From Cryomorphaceae bacterium (lineage in GTDB: Bacteria > Bacteroidota > Bacteroidia > Flavobacteriales > Schleiferiaceae): 64,000 bases of DNA. The notes under the pieces were generated by a model. The model was not told the origin of the DNA, did not search any database, and was given only the letters and a program-made list of their open reading frames with translations. This document shows positions 1-7,630 of this stretch, piece after piece; within the stretch, counting starts at the first letter, position 1, and every line of letters starts with the position of its first letter. Made by a program: the position numbers and the translations under genes. The DNA is taken from the NCBI GenBank assembly GCA_024639785.1, contig JAHEGI010000001.1, forward strand, positions 44,623-108,622. The letters run 5' to 3'.

Positions 1-671
1 TTCGAGAGGTAATCATTGACGGTGACCACGTGCACGCCGCGTCCGGATAAAGCGTTCAAGTATACCGGCAAGGTGGCCACGAGGGTTTTTCCCTCTCCGG
101 TCGCCATTTCAGCGATTCGGCCTTTGTGCAGCACGGTCCCACCAAATAACTGGACATCGTAATGAACCATGTTCCACGAAACGGGGCTTCCTGCGGCATC
201 CCAATGGTTGTTCCACGTAGCTTGTTCGCCATGAATATCCACGGCACCCATTTTGCCGACGAGAGCGCGATCAATTTCCGTCGCGGTAACGTTCAAGGGG
301 CCTTGCGCCCATTGACGCGCCGTTTCGCGAATAAGGGCAAATGCTTCTGGGAGGATCTCATCCAGCACCGACTCCTCTGCCACAATGGCTGATTTTGTCA
401 GTTCATCGATGCGGAGATAGTGCTGTTCTTTTGCTTCAAAGTCCAATTCGGACTCAGCTAAAGCCTTGAGTTCGGCAATTTCCTGCGCCTGAGAGGCGGA
501 GGCTGCTTGGATTTTTACTTTGAATTCTGCGGTCTTAGCGCGCAGCTGATCGGGGTTCATGCCACTGAGCGCCTGCTCTGCCGCGTGAATCTTGTCGATA
601 TAGGGTTGAATTTCCTTGAGGTCGTTTTGCGACTTATCGCCAAGGATTTTCTGAAGAAGCTTCTGAATCAT
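1..671 (-). CDS. secA: Preprotein translocase ATPase SecA, N-terminal part (cut by window edge)
   Basis: SecA is the cytosolic ATPase that drives unfolded preproteins through SecYEG. Reading the minus strand from ATG at 671 gives about 223 codons before the window ends. The N-terminus ([20 protein letters not shown]) is a typical SecA start, followed by the helical linker and, near residues 188-195, the Walker A segment MATGEGKT, then VVTVNDYL, both hallmarks of the first nucleotide-binding fold. The remaining motor, cross-linking and C-terminal domains lie outside. A -7 element TACTTTTG ends eight bases before the start. No frame disruption is visible. Confidence 0.95.
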   Translation of the reverse strand, partial: MIQKLLQKILGDKSQNDLKEIQPYIDKIHAAEQALSGMNPDQLRAKTAEFKVKIQAASASQAQEIAELKALAESELDFEAKEQHYLRIDELTKSAIVAEESVLDEILPEAFALIRETARQWAQGPLNVTATEIDRALVGKMGAVDIHGEQATWNNHWDAAGSPVSWNMVHYDVQLFGGTVLHKGRIAEMATGEGKTLVATLPVYLNALSGRGVHVVTVNDYLS

Positions 672-679
672 GGTAGCGG

Positions 680-687
680 CAAAAGTA
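680..687 (-). promoter_or_regulatory. Bacteroidetes -7 element of secA
   Basis: TACTTTTG on the minus strand matches TAnnTTTG exactly and ends eight bases before the secA ATG. No clear -33 TTG was found at the usual spacing. Confidence 0.55.
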
Positions 688-729
688 CAATCCTTGTGCC
701 ACCTATGCGTTTAGAAACGGTTGGCAGAA

Positions 730-954
730 TCAGTACTCTTCTTCGTTCCAAAGAAAGTCATCATCCGAAGGGTAGTCAGGCCAAATTTCTTCGATGGATT
801 CGTAGATCTCGGCCTCTTCTTCCTCAACGGCTTGAAGGTTCTCCACAACTTCCAAAGGAGCGCCTGTACGGATTGCGTAATCGATCAATTCGTCTTTGGT
901 AGCGGGCCAAGGAGCGTCGCTTAAGTAGGAGGCTAATTCAAGTGTCCAATACAT
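730..954 (-). CDS. DUF2795 domain-containing small protein
   Basis: A 74-residue acidic protein starting MYWTLELASYLSDAPWPATK. The N-terminal half matches the DUF2795 family, very conserved in Bacteroidota and of unknown function; the C-terminal half is Glu/Asp-rich and ends in EEEY. The frame is open twelve bases further upstream but that codon (966) is TTG, while ATG at 954 coincides with the usual family start. It has its own well-formed promoter (980-1009). Its conservation next to secA suggests a housekeeping role, but none can be read from the sequence. Confidence 0.85.
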   Translation of the reverse strand: MYWTLELASYLSDAPWPATKDELIDYAIRTGAPLEVVENLQAVEEEEAEIYESIEEIWPDYPSDDDFLWNEEEY

Positions 955-979
955 AGGAGAAGGCAATAGTAATTTTGCG

Positions 980-1009
980 CAAATATATTCGTTTTAGAAC
1001 GCTACGCAA
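980..1009 (-). promoter_or_regulatory. Complete Bacteroidetes promoter (-33/-7) for the DUF2795 gene
   Basis: On the minus strand TTG (1009-1007) is followed after 19 bases by TATATTTG (987-980), an exact fit to the -33 TTG / -7 TAnnTTTG architecture. It lies between the stop of the adenosyltransferase gene and the DUF2795 start. Confidence 0.65.
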
Positions 1010-1016
1010 GTACTAT

Positions 1017-1577
1017 TTAATACTCTGGTTTCCAAGGCGTTTCTTTAACGCCTAATTCTACGCACAACCAGCGTGAAAGGGCAAAGAAGTAATCGCTCAA
1101 TCGATTGAGCAATGGAAGCACGTGTTCCGGGACAGGCACGGCAGAACCCTCCAAGGCTTTTTGAAGTTCGGTACATTGCCTTTCTGCCCGACGGCAAACC
1201 GTCCGGGCGATATGCGCTTGGCTCACCGCCGGATGGCCTCCCGGCAAGACAAAATTTCGCAAAGGCGGTAGGGAAGCGTCCATGCGGTCAATGGCTCCTT
1301 CAAGACGCTGAACCCATTCGGCGCGCACAGGAGGGAGCTTACTAAGCATTTCCACGGAGTCATTGGCAAGATGTGACCCAGCAGAGAATAACCACGACTG
1401 AATCGATTTAAGCTCTTCATAAAGGCTCTCCGGCCCTAGGTCTACCAGCATTCCCACATGGGCATTCAGCTCATCCAATGAGCCATAGGCGTGTAAGCGC
1501 AAATCAGCTTTGGATACGCGCTGACCGCTGAATAATCCTGTGGTTCCGGCATCACCGGTTTTCGTATAAATCTTCAC
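1017..1577 (-). CDS. Cob(I)alamin adenosyltransferase, PduO type
   Basis: Transfers the adenosyl group of ATP to cob(I)alamin to make coenzyme B12. The 186-residue product has the PduO-family N-terminal ATP-binding motif YTKTGDAGTTGL (residues 4-15), FVLPGG (109-114) and the conserved arginine segment RTVCRRAER (125-133); the length is typical of a single-domain ATR trimer subunit. The start codon is GTG, and a near-consensus -7 element (TACCTTTA, 1583-1590) ends only five bases before it, predicting an almost leaderless mRNA. No B12 biosynthesis genes are near, so salvage and use by a B12-dependent mutase elsewhere is likely. Confidence 0.92.
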   Translation of the reverse strand: MKIYTKTGDAGTTGLFSGQRVSKADLRLHAYGSLDELNAHVGMLVDLGPESLYEELKSIQSWLFSAGSHLANDSVEMLSKLPPVRAEWVQRLEGAIDRMDASLPPLRNFVLPGGHPAVSQAHIARTVCRRAERQCTELQKALEGSAVPVPEHVLPLLNRLSDYFFALSRWLCVELGVKETPWKPEY

Positions 1578-1582
1578 TTCGA

Positions 1583-1590
1583 TAAAGGTA
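1583..1590 (-). promoter_or_regulatory. -7 element of the cobalamin adenosyltransferase gene
   Basis: Minus-strand TACCTTTA (7 of 8 to TAnnTTTG), five bases before the GTG start. Confidence 0.45.
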
Positions 1591-1650
1591 ACGGAATGTC
1601 GACCTTTCTGTTCGCATTAAACCTCTTCGCCATAGCGCCGTCCAATAGCC

Positions 1651-2799
1651 ATGATCCGACAACTTTCACTTCTATTGCCCGCTGCGCTCATTTGGACGAG
1701 CTGCCAGCCTGAATTCCCCGTTGACCCTGTCGCCGAGTACCTAAACCTTCCTGAGACGCCATACGACTATACGCCTAGCGAGCTCCCGGCCCACTTTGCC
1801 CAACCCAATGTGTTGGCGTCGGATAACACGCCCATGACCAACCCCGTCACGGACGACGGAGCGACACTGGGGCGCGTCCTTTTCTACGATAAAAACCTTT
1901 CCGCCAACCGCAGCATTTCCTGCGCTAATTGCCACCAACAGACGATGGGCTTTGGGGACAACAAGACCTTCAGCGAAGGCTTCGAGGGCGGCCTCACCGG
2001 GCGCCACTCCATGGGCTTGAGCAATGCCCGATTCTACCCCAACGGCGCCTTCTTTTGGGACGAGCGTGCAAGTACACTAGAAGACCAAGTGCTGATGCCC
2101 ATTCAGGACCCTGTGGAAATGGGCATGCGTATCGATACACTTTTGGCCCGTGTCGAGAACTTGGCCTACTACGCACCACTTTTCGAAAAGGCGTTCGGAA
2201 CAGAAGACATATCTGAACTACGCGTTCGTCAAGCGCTGGCGCAGTTTGTCCGAAGTATCATGAGCTACCAGGCTCCCTATGACCAAGGTCGCGTCCAAGT
2301 GAATGCTCCAACGGATCCTTTTCCCAATTTCACCGCGCAAGAAAACCAAGGCAAGGCCCTCTTCTTTGGCCTGCCCCCGGGTCCTGGTGGCCCTCCCGTT
2401 CCTGGAGCATGTAGTACCTGCCACGGTACGGAAGCCTTTACGGCACCCGGTTCGCGCAACAACGGGCTTGACCTCGTCACCACCGATGCTGGCGTAGGGG
2501 GTGTAAACAATAATCCTGCCCAGGTGGGACTTTTCAAGGTGCCATCACTGCGAAATTTAACCGGCCGAGGCCCTTACATGCACGATGGCCGGTTCGCCAC
2601 GTTGGCCCAAGTAATCGATCACTACAGCACAGGGGTTCAGGACCATCCCAATTTGAGTCCGCAACTTCGCGGACCGAACGGCGACCCGGTGAGTCCCAAT
2701 TTCAACCCTGCGCAAAAGGCCGCGTTGGTTGCTTTCCTCCAAACATTGGACGACCCGAGCCTGGCGAATGATGTGAAATTTGGGAATCCTTTTAAATAG
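1651..2799 (+). CDS. Di-heme cytochrome c peroxidase family lipoprotein (CcpA/MauG-like)
   Basis: A periplasmic or surface-anchored di-heme peroxidase of 382 residues. The N-terminus is a lipoprotein signal with lipobox-like IWTSC (Cys about 18). Two c-type heme sites are present: CANCH at residues 91-95 and CSTCH at 254-258, separated by the family pattern around FWDERASTLEDQVLMPIQDPVEMGM. The C-terminal segment PSLRNLTGRGPYMHDGRF is typical of the CCP/MauG superfamily and supplies a candidate distal Met ligand. The expected role is reduction of H2O2 with electrons from cytochrome c; a MauG-like oxidation of a protein partner cannot be excluded. It appears monocistronic and is followed by a repeat-bearing gap. 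Confidence 0.9.
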   Translation: MIRQLSLLLPAALIWTSCQPEFPVDPVAEYLNLPETPYDYTPSELPAHFAQPNVLASDNTPMTNPVTDDGATLGRVLFYDKNLSANRSISCANCHQQTMGFGDNKTFSEGFEGGLTGRHSMGLSNARFYPNGAFFWDERASTLEDQVLMPIQDPVEMGMRIDTLLARVENLAYYAPLFEKAFGTEDISELRVRQALAQFVRSIMSYQAPYDQGRVQVNAPTDPFPNFTAQENQGKALFFGLPPGPGGPPVPGACSTCHGTEAFTAPGSRNNGLDLVTTDAGVGGVNNNPAQVGLFKVPSLRNLTGRGPYMHDGRFATLAQVIDHYSTGVQDHPNLSPQLRGPNGDPVSPNFNPAQKAALVAFLQTLDDPSLANDVKFGNPFK

Positions 2800-2821
2800 C
2801 GAGGGAGCGAGCGCGAAGCGC

Positions 2822-2935
2822 TCGTTCCGTTTGTTGGTTCGTTGGCTAGTTGGTTTGTCTGGGAATACGATGCACAGTCCCTTAAACGCTTAATCTCTTT
2901 TACCCTTAAACGGTGGTGAGGACCTTCGCTGCGCG
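2822..2935 (+). repeat. Intergenic repeat element, copy A
   Basis: The gap between converging genes carries a GTTGG/GTTTG-rich block (2829-2857), then a TACGA...CAC block (2873-2883) and CTTTTACCCTTAAACG (2897-2912). The same three blocks in the same order occur on the opposite strand in the gap 63742-63928. See findings. Confidence 0.5.
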
Positions 2936-3011
2936 CCGAGACTTTTAGGAAGTGGGCTCCCAATCGATCAAACCAGCAAACGGCGTGAAGCGCCCTTTCG
3001 CCCGTTAACCC

Positions 3012-4913
3012 TTAGTACGCCCGATCACTGCTTCCCTCCATGTAGTTCACGAAGGCGCGGTTGGCGACGCGTATTCCACCAGGGGTAGGATAGTTGCCGG
3101 TGAAGTACCAGTCGCCAAGGTTTTCGGGGCAAGAAGCATGTAGGTCTTCGATGGTCTGGTAGATGACCTTCACCTCGGCTTTGACGCCGGCAGGGGTAAG
3201 CATTTGGGCAATTCGGTCCGAAATTTCCTCCGCCGTAAAGGGCGCATAGACGGCCTTCGCGGCATTAATCTGCTCCTCCATGGGTTTCTCGAGTTCAGCT
3301 TTTGCGGCAGCCAAAGCATCTGTTAAAACATGCCACAAGCCTCGCTCTTCTAGGAGCGAAACAGCGGCTCGGAAAGCGGCAAAGTCGCCCATCTTCGCCA
3401 TGTCGATGCCATAGCAATCGGGGTAGCGAATCTGAGGGGCGGATGAAACGATGATGATGCGCTTCGGCCCCAGGCGGTCGAGCATCTTTAGAATACTTTG
3501 CTTGAGCGTGGTTCCGCGGACGATGCTGTCGTCTACGGCAACGACCGTGTCTTTGGGTTCGACCACGTGGTAGGTGCTGTCATAGACGTGGGATACCATG
3601 TCTTCTCGACCGGCATCTTCCGTGATGAAGGTGCGGAGCTTAACGTCCTTCCAGGCAATCTTTTCTAGGCGAGGGCGGCGCGTGAGGATGTGTTTCAAGT
3701 CCTCTGCTTTGTAGTCGCTTCCCAGCGCAGCTACTTGCTGAATTTTTTGCTCGTTCAGGGCATCTTCAACCCCTTTAAGCAAACCATAAAATGAAATTTC
3801 TGCGGTATTTGGGATGAAGCTGAAAACGGTATCGTCAAAATTTCTATCCGCGGCATCAAGCACGCGATTGGCCAATCGGCGTCCTAGTTCTAGGCGCTCA
3901 TGGTAGATGGCTCCGTCATTTCCGCGTGAGAAATAGATACGCTCAAAGGAGCAGGCCAAGCGCTCTTTGGGCTCAAGAACTTTCTCAATGGAGACATCTC
4001 CATTGCGGCGAATCCAAATCATATGCCCAGGCGGGACTTCATGTACATCTTCATAGGCCACGCCGAAAGCCGTCTGAATGACCGGACGTTCAGAAGCTAC
4101 GACCGCCACCTCGTCATCCACATAATAGTAGGCTGGGCGAATGCCGTTGGGATCGCGAAGCAAGAAGGCATCTCCTTGTCCCACCATGCCGCCCATGGCA
4201 TATCCGCCATCCCATGGGGCTGCCGCCTTGCGAAGGACACGAGGCAGCTGGAGGTTATTCATTTGGTATACGCTGCGCTCTGGCTTGCTATGGCCATAGA
4301 CTTCTTTGGCTTCTTTATGCAGGCGCTCGTTTTCTTTGTCCAAGAAATGCCCAATTTTTTCCATCACGGTGACGGTGTCGGCCCGCTCTTTGGGATGCTG
4401 GCCCAAAGAAACCAGCTCATCCACCAGCTCCTTTACATTGGTCATGTTAAAATTCCCAGCAACGATCAAATTGCGACTCATCCAGTTGCTCTGGCGCAGA
4501 AAAGGGTGGCAAGCTTCAATCGAGTTTCCGCCATAGGTGCCGTATCGGAGGTGACCTAAGTACACCTCACAAGCAAAGGCCAAATTTTCCTTAACCCATT
4601 GGACATCCTTCAGGCGCTCAGGCTTTCCATCCACCATCGTATTGATGCGCGTCTGGATGCGATGAAAAATGTCCTGCATGGGCTTGGATTCGACAGAACG
4701 ATAGCGGCTGATGTAGCGCTGACCGGGAGCCATGTCTAGTTTGACACCAGCCAAACCTGCGCCATCTTGGCCGCGGTTGTGCTGTTTTTCCATCATGAGA
4801 ACCATTTTGTTCAGGCCATACAAGGCCGTCCCGTGCTTTTCCAGGTAGTGTCCTAGGGGTTTGCGGAGCCTTAGTAAGGCAATTCCGCACTCGTGGTGGA
4901 TGGCGTCGCTCAT
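3012..4913 (-). CDS. Long PurF-family amidophosphoribosyltransferase (class II glutamine amidotransferase)
   Basis: Predicted to make 5-phosphoribosylamine from PRPP and glutamine, the first step of purine synthesis, or a variant of it. The protein (633 residues) starts MSDAIHHECG, giving Cys9 as nucleophile after propeptide removal; the glutaminase half shows QHNRGQDGAG and GHLRYGTYG. The phosphoribosyl half has the PRPP loop VVAVDDSIVRGTT (about residues 450-465). It is some 130 residues longer than enterobacterial PurF, with extra sequence in the glutaminase half and a C-terminal extension, as in a long Bacteroidota paralogue family. The frame continues upstream to 4961, but the consensus promoter at 4932-4939 would then be inside the gene, so ATG at 4913 is chosen. 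Confidence 0.85.
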   Translation of the reverse strand: MSDAIHHECGIALLRLRKPLGHYLEKHGTALYGLNKMVLMMEKQHNRGQDGAGLAGVKLDMAPGQRYISRYRSVESKPMQDIFHRIQTRINTMVDGKPERLKDVQWVKENLAFACEVYLGHLRYGTYGGNSIEACHPFLRQSNWMSRNLIVAGNFNMTNVKELVDELVSLGQHPKERADTVTVMEKIGHFLDKENERLHKEAKEVYGHSKPERSVYQMNNLQLPRVLRKAAAPWDGGYAMGGMVGQGDAFLLRDPNGIRPAYYYVDDEVAVVASERPVIQTAFGVAYEDVHEVPPGHMIWIRRNGDVSIEKVLEPKERLACSFERIYFSRGNDGAIYHERLELGRRLANRVLDAADRNFDDTVFSFIPNTAEISFYGLLKGVEDALNEQKIQQVAALGSDYKAEDLKHILTRRPRLEKIAWKDVKLRTFITEDAGREDMVSHVYDSTYHVVEPKDTVVAVDDSIVRGTTLKQSILKMLDRLGPKRIIIVSSAPQIRYPDCYGIDMAKMGDFAAFRAAVSLLEERGLWHVLTDALAAAKAELEKPMEEQINAAKAVYAPFTAEEISDRIAQMLTPAGVKAEVKVIYQTIEDLHASCPENLGDWYFTGNYPTPGGIRVANRAFVNYMEGSSDRAY

Positions 4914-4931
4914 CAGTGGGATTTCAAAGGA

Positions 4932-4939
4932 CAAAGGTA
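4932..4939 (-). promoter_or_regulatory. -7 element of the purF-like gene
   Basis: Minus-strand TACCTTTG, exact TAnnTTTG, 18 bases before ATG 4913. It decides the start codon against the longer reading frame. Confidence 0.6.
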
Positions 4940-4948
4940 GCGCTTCCC

Positions 4949-4956
4949 TATCTTCG
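4949..4956 (+). promoter_or_regulatory. Candidate -7 element of the ACMSD gene
   Basis: TATCTTCG (7 of 8 to TAnnTTTG) 25 bases before ATG 4982, divergent from the purF-like promoter. Confidence 0.35.
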
Positions 4957-4981
4957 CTCAAGACCCTCGAATCACCGCCTC

Positions 4982-5989
4982 ATGCATCTACAGCCACTCG
5001 TCGTCGATATCCATACGCACATCCTTCCCGAGCATATTCCTCCCTTTGCTCAGCGCTTTGGATATGGGGGGTTTATCCATTTGGACCATCACTGCCCTGG
5101 GTGTGCCCGCATGATGAAAGATGATCAGTTTTTTCGTGAGATTCAATCAAATTGTTGGGATCCAGAAGTGCGCATGGGGGAATGCGCCATCCATGGGGTG
5201 CACATGCAAGTGCTCTCGACCGTCCCTGTCATGTTTAGCTATTGGGCCCCTGCCAAAGATGGACTCGAGGTGGCCCGGTTCTTAAATGACCACATTGCCG
5301 AAGTGGTGGAACGATACCCCGGGCGTTTTGAAGGCTTAGGAACTTTGCCATTGCAGTCTCCTGAGCTTTCCATTATGGAACTTGAACGATGTAAGTCGAT
5401 TGGTCTGAAAGGAGTTCAAATCGGGAGCCACATCAACGATTGGAATCTTGATGCCCCGGAGTTATTTCCCGTTTTTGAAGCTTGTGAACGTTTAGGGATG
5501 GCGGTTTTTGTCCACCCATGGGATATGATGGGGACCCCCACCATGCCAAAATATTGGCTTCCATGGTTAGTGGGTATGCCAGCTGAATCTTCTCGGGCTT
5601 TGTGCTCCTTGATTTTTGGAGGCGTTTTGGAACGGTTGCCTGCGCTTCGAGTGGCTATCGCTCATGGAGGCGGAAGTTTTCCGGCGACCTTGGGAAGAAT
5701 TCAGCATGGATTTGATGTGCGGCCAGACCTCTGTGCGGTGGATAATCCCATTGCTCCGAGTGCATATGTTGGCAAATTTTGGCTCGATAGCCTGGTGCAT
5801 GACCCAATGGCCTTGAATTTCATCACGGACATGATGGGGGAGGACAAAATCGCCCTGGGCACCGACTATCCTTTCCCGCTAGGGGAGTTAGCGCCAGGGA
5901 AGCTCATTCAATCGATGGATTGGCCGGAGGCCAAAAAAGCTAAAGTCTTGGGGACTAATGCACTGGATTGGCTGAACGGGCCTAAATAG
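4982..5989 (+). CDS. 2-amino-3-carboxymuconate-6-semialdehyde decarboxylase (ACMSD), amidohydrolase family
   Basis: Decarboxylates the product of 3-hydroxyanthranilate dioxygenase and so directs tryptophan carbon to oxidation rather than to quinolinate/NAD. The 335-residue product is an amidohydrolase barrel: zinc ligands HTH at residues 11-13 (VVDIHTHILP), His near 177 (FVHPWDMMG) and Asp near 295 (LGTDYPFPLGE). CPGCARMM follows the first strand, as in ACMSD. ATG at 4982 is preferred; an upstream in-frame ATG at 4916 would overlap the divergent promoter. The 3-hydroxyanthranilate dioxygenase gene lies 0.7 kb away on the other strand, which supports the substrate. Confidence 0.9.
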   Translation: MHLQPLVVDIHTHILPEHIPPFAQRFGYGGFIHLDHHCPGCARMMKDDQFFREIQSNCWDPEVRMGECAIHGVHMQVLSTVPVMFSYWAPAKDGLEVARFLNDHIAEVVERYPGRFEGLGTLPLQSPELSIMELERCKSIGLKGVQIGSHINDWNLDAPELFPVFEACERLGMAVFVHPWDMMGTPTMPKYWLPWLVGMPAESSRALCSLIFGGVLERLPALRVAIAHGGGSFPATLGRIQHGFDVRPDLCAVDNPIAPSAYVGKFWLDSLVHDPMALNFITDMMGEDKIALGTDYPFPLGELAPGKLIQSMDWPEAKKAKVLGTNALDWLNGPK

Positions 5990-5997
5990 CCCGAAGC

Positions 5998-6651
5998 TTA
6001 AAGTACGTACAGACGTTTGGCTAAGTCCTCGCGGATGAGGCTTACCTTCCCATTGTGGCGAATCACCACGGAACCTTCGGGGGCACCGGGGCCAAGAATC
6101 GTCAATTCCGAGTCCAAAGCCAATTCAATGGCATCCAATTGCCCAATGATTTCGGGGGAGTCGTCTGTGACAGAAACCAAACGACATAGCTGACCTGTTC
6201 TAGACTGCGAAAGAGGAAATCCTTCATAATCGGCCATGAGCAAGTCGACGGAAGGGATGGGATCCCCATGGGGGTCTACCTTGGGGAAGCCTAGAAATTC
6301 GTCCAGTTTATCTACCAGCTTTTCACTGCGCACGTGCTCGAGTTGTTCGGCAATCTCATGAACCTCATTCCAGCTAAATCCCAAGGATTTATATAGAAAC
6401 ACCTCCCAAATTCGGTGCTTTCGCAACAGGGAAATCGCAATGCGTTCGCCTAGGTTCGTCAAGCTAATGTGCCCGTATTTTTTGTAGTTCACGAGGCCCT
6501 TTGACTTGAGCTTTTTTAGCATGGAAGTCACGCTGGGGGGCGCAACATGCAACTTGGCGGCAAGGTGATTCGTGCCTACTTCGTCTCCGGTCATTTTTAG
6601 ACGTAGGAGCATTTTGAGGTAATCCTCTTCGTTTCTAGTGGCGCGGTTCAT
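5998..6651 (-). CDS. DtxR/MntR-family metal-dependent transcriptional repressor
   Basis: A 217-residue regulator with an N-terminal winged helix (residues 1-65, recognition region HVAPPSVTSMLKKLKSKGLV), a dimerisation and metal-binding domain (about 66-140; HRIWEVFL, EIAEQLEHVRSEKLVDKLDEFLG, DPHGDPIP) and a C-terminal FeoA/SH3-like domain. Family members sense Fe(II) or Mn(II). The start overlaps the last four bases of the 3-hydroxyanthranilate dioxygenase gene (ATGA), so it is co-transcribed and translationally coupled with an Fe(II) enzyme. Metal specificity cannot be read from sequence alone; the usual target would be metal uptake genes elsewhere. Confidence 0.9.
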   Translation of the reverse strand: MNRATRNEEDYLKMLLRLKMTGDEVGTNHLAAKLHVAPPSVTSMLKKLKSKGLVNYKKYGHISLTNLGERIAISLLRKHRIWEVFLYKSLGFSWNEVHEIAEQLEHVRSEKLVDKLDEFLGFPKVDPHGDPIPSVDLLMADYEGFPLSQSRTGQLCRLVSVTDDSPEIIGQLDAIELALDSELTILGPGAPEGSVVIRHNGKVSLIREDLAKRLYVL

Positions 6652-7175
6652 TTTGAAAATCGGGGATCACTGTCCATAATGGATTGGCAGCTAGAACAAG
6701 TTCGTAAATCCACATCTCCATAGAATTGGTGGAAGTGTGGCAGAAAATCCGTTTCGATGTTATTCAGTTCGAAATAGGCCGAATGTAAAGGGGTGTTACA
6801 CGCATCGCAAAACCAAAGTAAGCCATCCGTAAAACCTTTTCCCGCTCGTTTGCGCTCAATGACTAAACCAACACTTCCGGCCTCACGAATAGGTGAATGA
6901 GGCGTTTTAGCCGGACATAAAAACATGTCTCCAGCCTCGAGCACATAGTCCACGATTTGACCGTCTTGTTGGGTGCGTACGGTGATATGGCCTTCAAGCT
7001 GATAAAAGAACTCCTCGGTTTCATTGTAATGGTAGTCTTTTCGGGCATTTGGGCCCGCCACGACCATCACTATATAATCGTCCGATTCGGGAGTAAGATT
7101 CTTGTTTCCCACGGGGGGGACAAGCTCGTGTCGGTGGTCTTCCAACCAGCGTTGGAAATTGAAGGGTATGGGCAT
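6648..7175 (-). CDS. 3-hydroxyanthranilate 3,4-dioxygenase
   Basis: Opens the ring of 3-hydroxyanthranilate in the kynurenine pathway, producing the ACMSD substrate. The 175-residue cupin has the Fe(II) ligand set His49, Glu55 and His93 (DYHYNETEEFFYQLEG and CPAKTPHSP). The C-terminal CDAC and CSSC pairs form the second, rubredoxin-like iron site found in bacterial enzymes of this family. The frame extends to 7199, but TAACTTTG (7181-7188) lies inside that extension and ends five bases before ATG 7175 (MPIPFNF), the family's usual start. It forms an operon with the DtxR-type gene. Confidence 0.93.
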   Translation of the reverse strand: MPIPFNFQRWLEDHRHELVPPVGNKNLTPESDDYIVMVVAGPNARKDYHYNETEEFFYQLEGHITVRTQQDGQIVDYVLEAGDMFLCPAKTPHSPIREAGSVGLVIERKRAGKGFTDGLLWFCDACNTPLHSAYFELNNIETDFLPHFHQFYGDVDLRTCSSCQSIMDSDPRFSK

Positions 7176-7180
7176 AGAAA

Positions 7181-7188
7181 CAAAGTTA
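7181..7188 (-). promoter_or_regulatory. -7 element of the 3-hydroxyanthranilate dioxygenase operon
   Basis: Minus-strand TAACTTTG, exact TAnnTTTG, five bases before ATG 7175; predicts a leaderless transcript. Confidence 0.55.
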
Positions 7189-7259
7189 GGATGAGCCAAC
7201 TCTCTTTAATCTCGTTGCGTAGAAACTTTTAGCCATCGCCATGAAAGCATGAGTAATCG

Positions 7260-7280
7260 GTACTATGTGTTGCATAGTAC
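7260..7280 (+). promoter_or_regulatory. Palindromic operator candidate for the PadR regulator
   Basis: GTACTATG (7260-7267) and CATAGTAC (7273-7280) are perfect inverted repeats separated by five bases (TGTTG). The right arm also begins an eight-base palindrome TAGTACTA (7276-7283). The site covers the -33 TTG (7270-7272) of the padR promoter, so binding would block transcription: a classical autoregulatory position. Confidence 0.55.
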
Positions 7281-7301
7281 TAAATATAAACTATATCTTT
7301 G
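7270..7301 (+). promoter_or_regulatory. Complete Bacteroidetes promoter for padR-pspC-M61 operon
   Basis: TTG at 7270-7272, 21-base spacer, TATCTTTG at 7294-7301 (exact TAnnTTTG), five bases before ATG 7307. Confidence 0.65.
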
Positions 7302-7306
7302 CAGTC

Positions 7307-7627
7307 ATGAATACTGAAAATGCACGCGCTCAAATGCGCAAAGGAGTCCTAGAACTCTGTGTGCTTCGGGTCGTTCGGCGGGGCGAGGCCTACACCTCCG
7401 ATTTGTCCGAAGCCCTGAAGCAAGCAGACCTGCTCGTTGTCGAGGGGACCCTTTATCCACTTCTTACGCGCCTTAAAAATGCGGGCTGGTTGGAATACAG
7501 ATGGGAAGAATCCAAGTCAGGGCCGCCCAGGAAGTACTACAAGCTCACTGAAAATGGCGAGCGCCTCTTGGAAGCGCTGGACCAAGAGTGGAATCAATTT
7601 GTCAACGCCGTTAACTCCCTTACCTAG
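7307..7627 (+). CDS. PadR-family transcriptional regulator
   Basis: A 106-residue winged-helix regulator of the short PadR-s2 type. It has the core MRKGVLELCVLRVV, the recognition helix region VVEGTLYPLLTRLKNAGWLEY, the wing SGPPRKYYKLTENG and a C-terminal dimerisation helix. The start at 7307 (MNTENARAQM) is preferred over the in-frame ATG at 7265 because the promoter -7 element lies between them. It is the first gene of an operon with a PspC-domain membrane protein four bases downstream and an M61 peptidase, a pairing seen often for PadR and PspC in Bacteroidota. It probably represses its own operon through the palindrome overlapping the -33 element. Confidence 0.92.
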   Translation: MNTENARAQMRKGVLELCVLRVVRRGEAYTSDLSEALKQADLLVVEGTLYPLLTRLKNAGWLEYRWEESKSGPPRKYYKLTENGERLLEALDQEWNQFVNAVNSLT

Positions 7628-7630
7628 ATC

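Noticed and set aside
2637..2963. A 108-codon minus-strand frame over the end of the peroxidase gene and the repeat gap
   Set aside because: It is antisense to the conserved C-terminus of the peroxidase and its remainder is encoded by the low-complexity repeat.
4023..4559. A 178-codon plus-strand frame
   Set aside because: Fully antisense to the conserved PurF-like gene; no recognisable domain.
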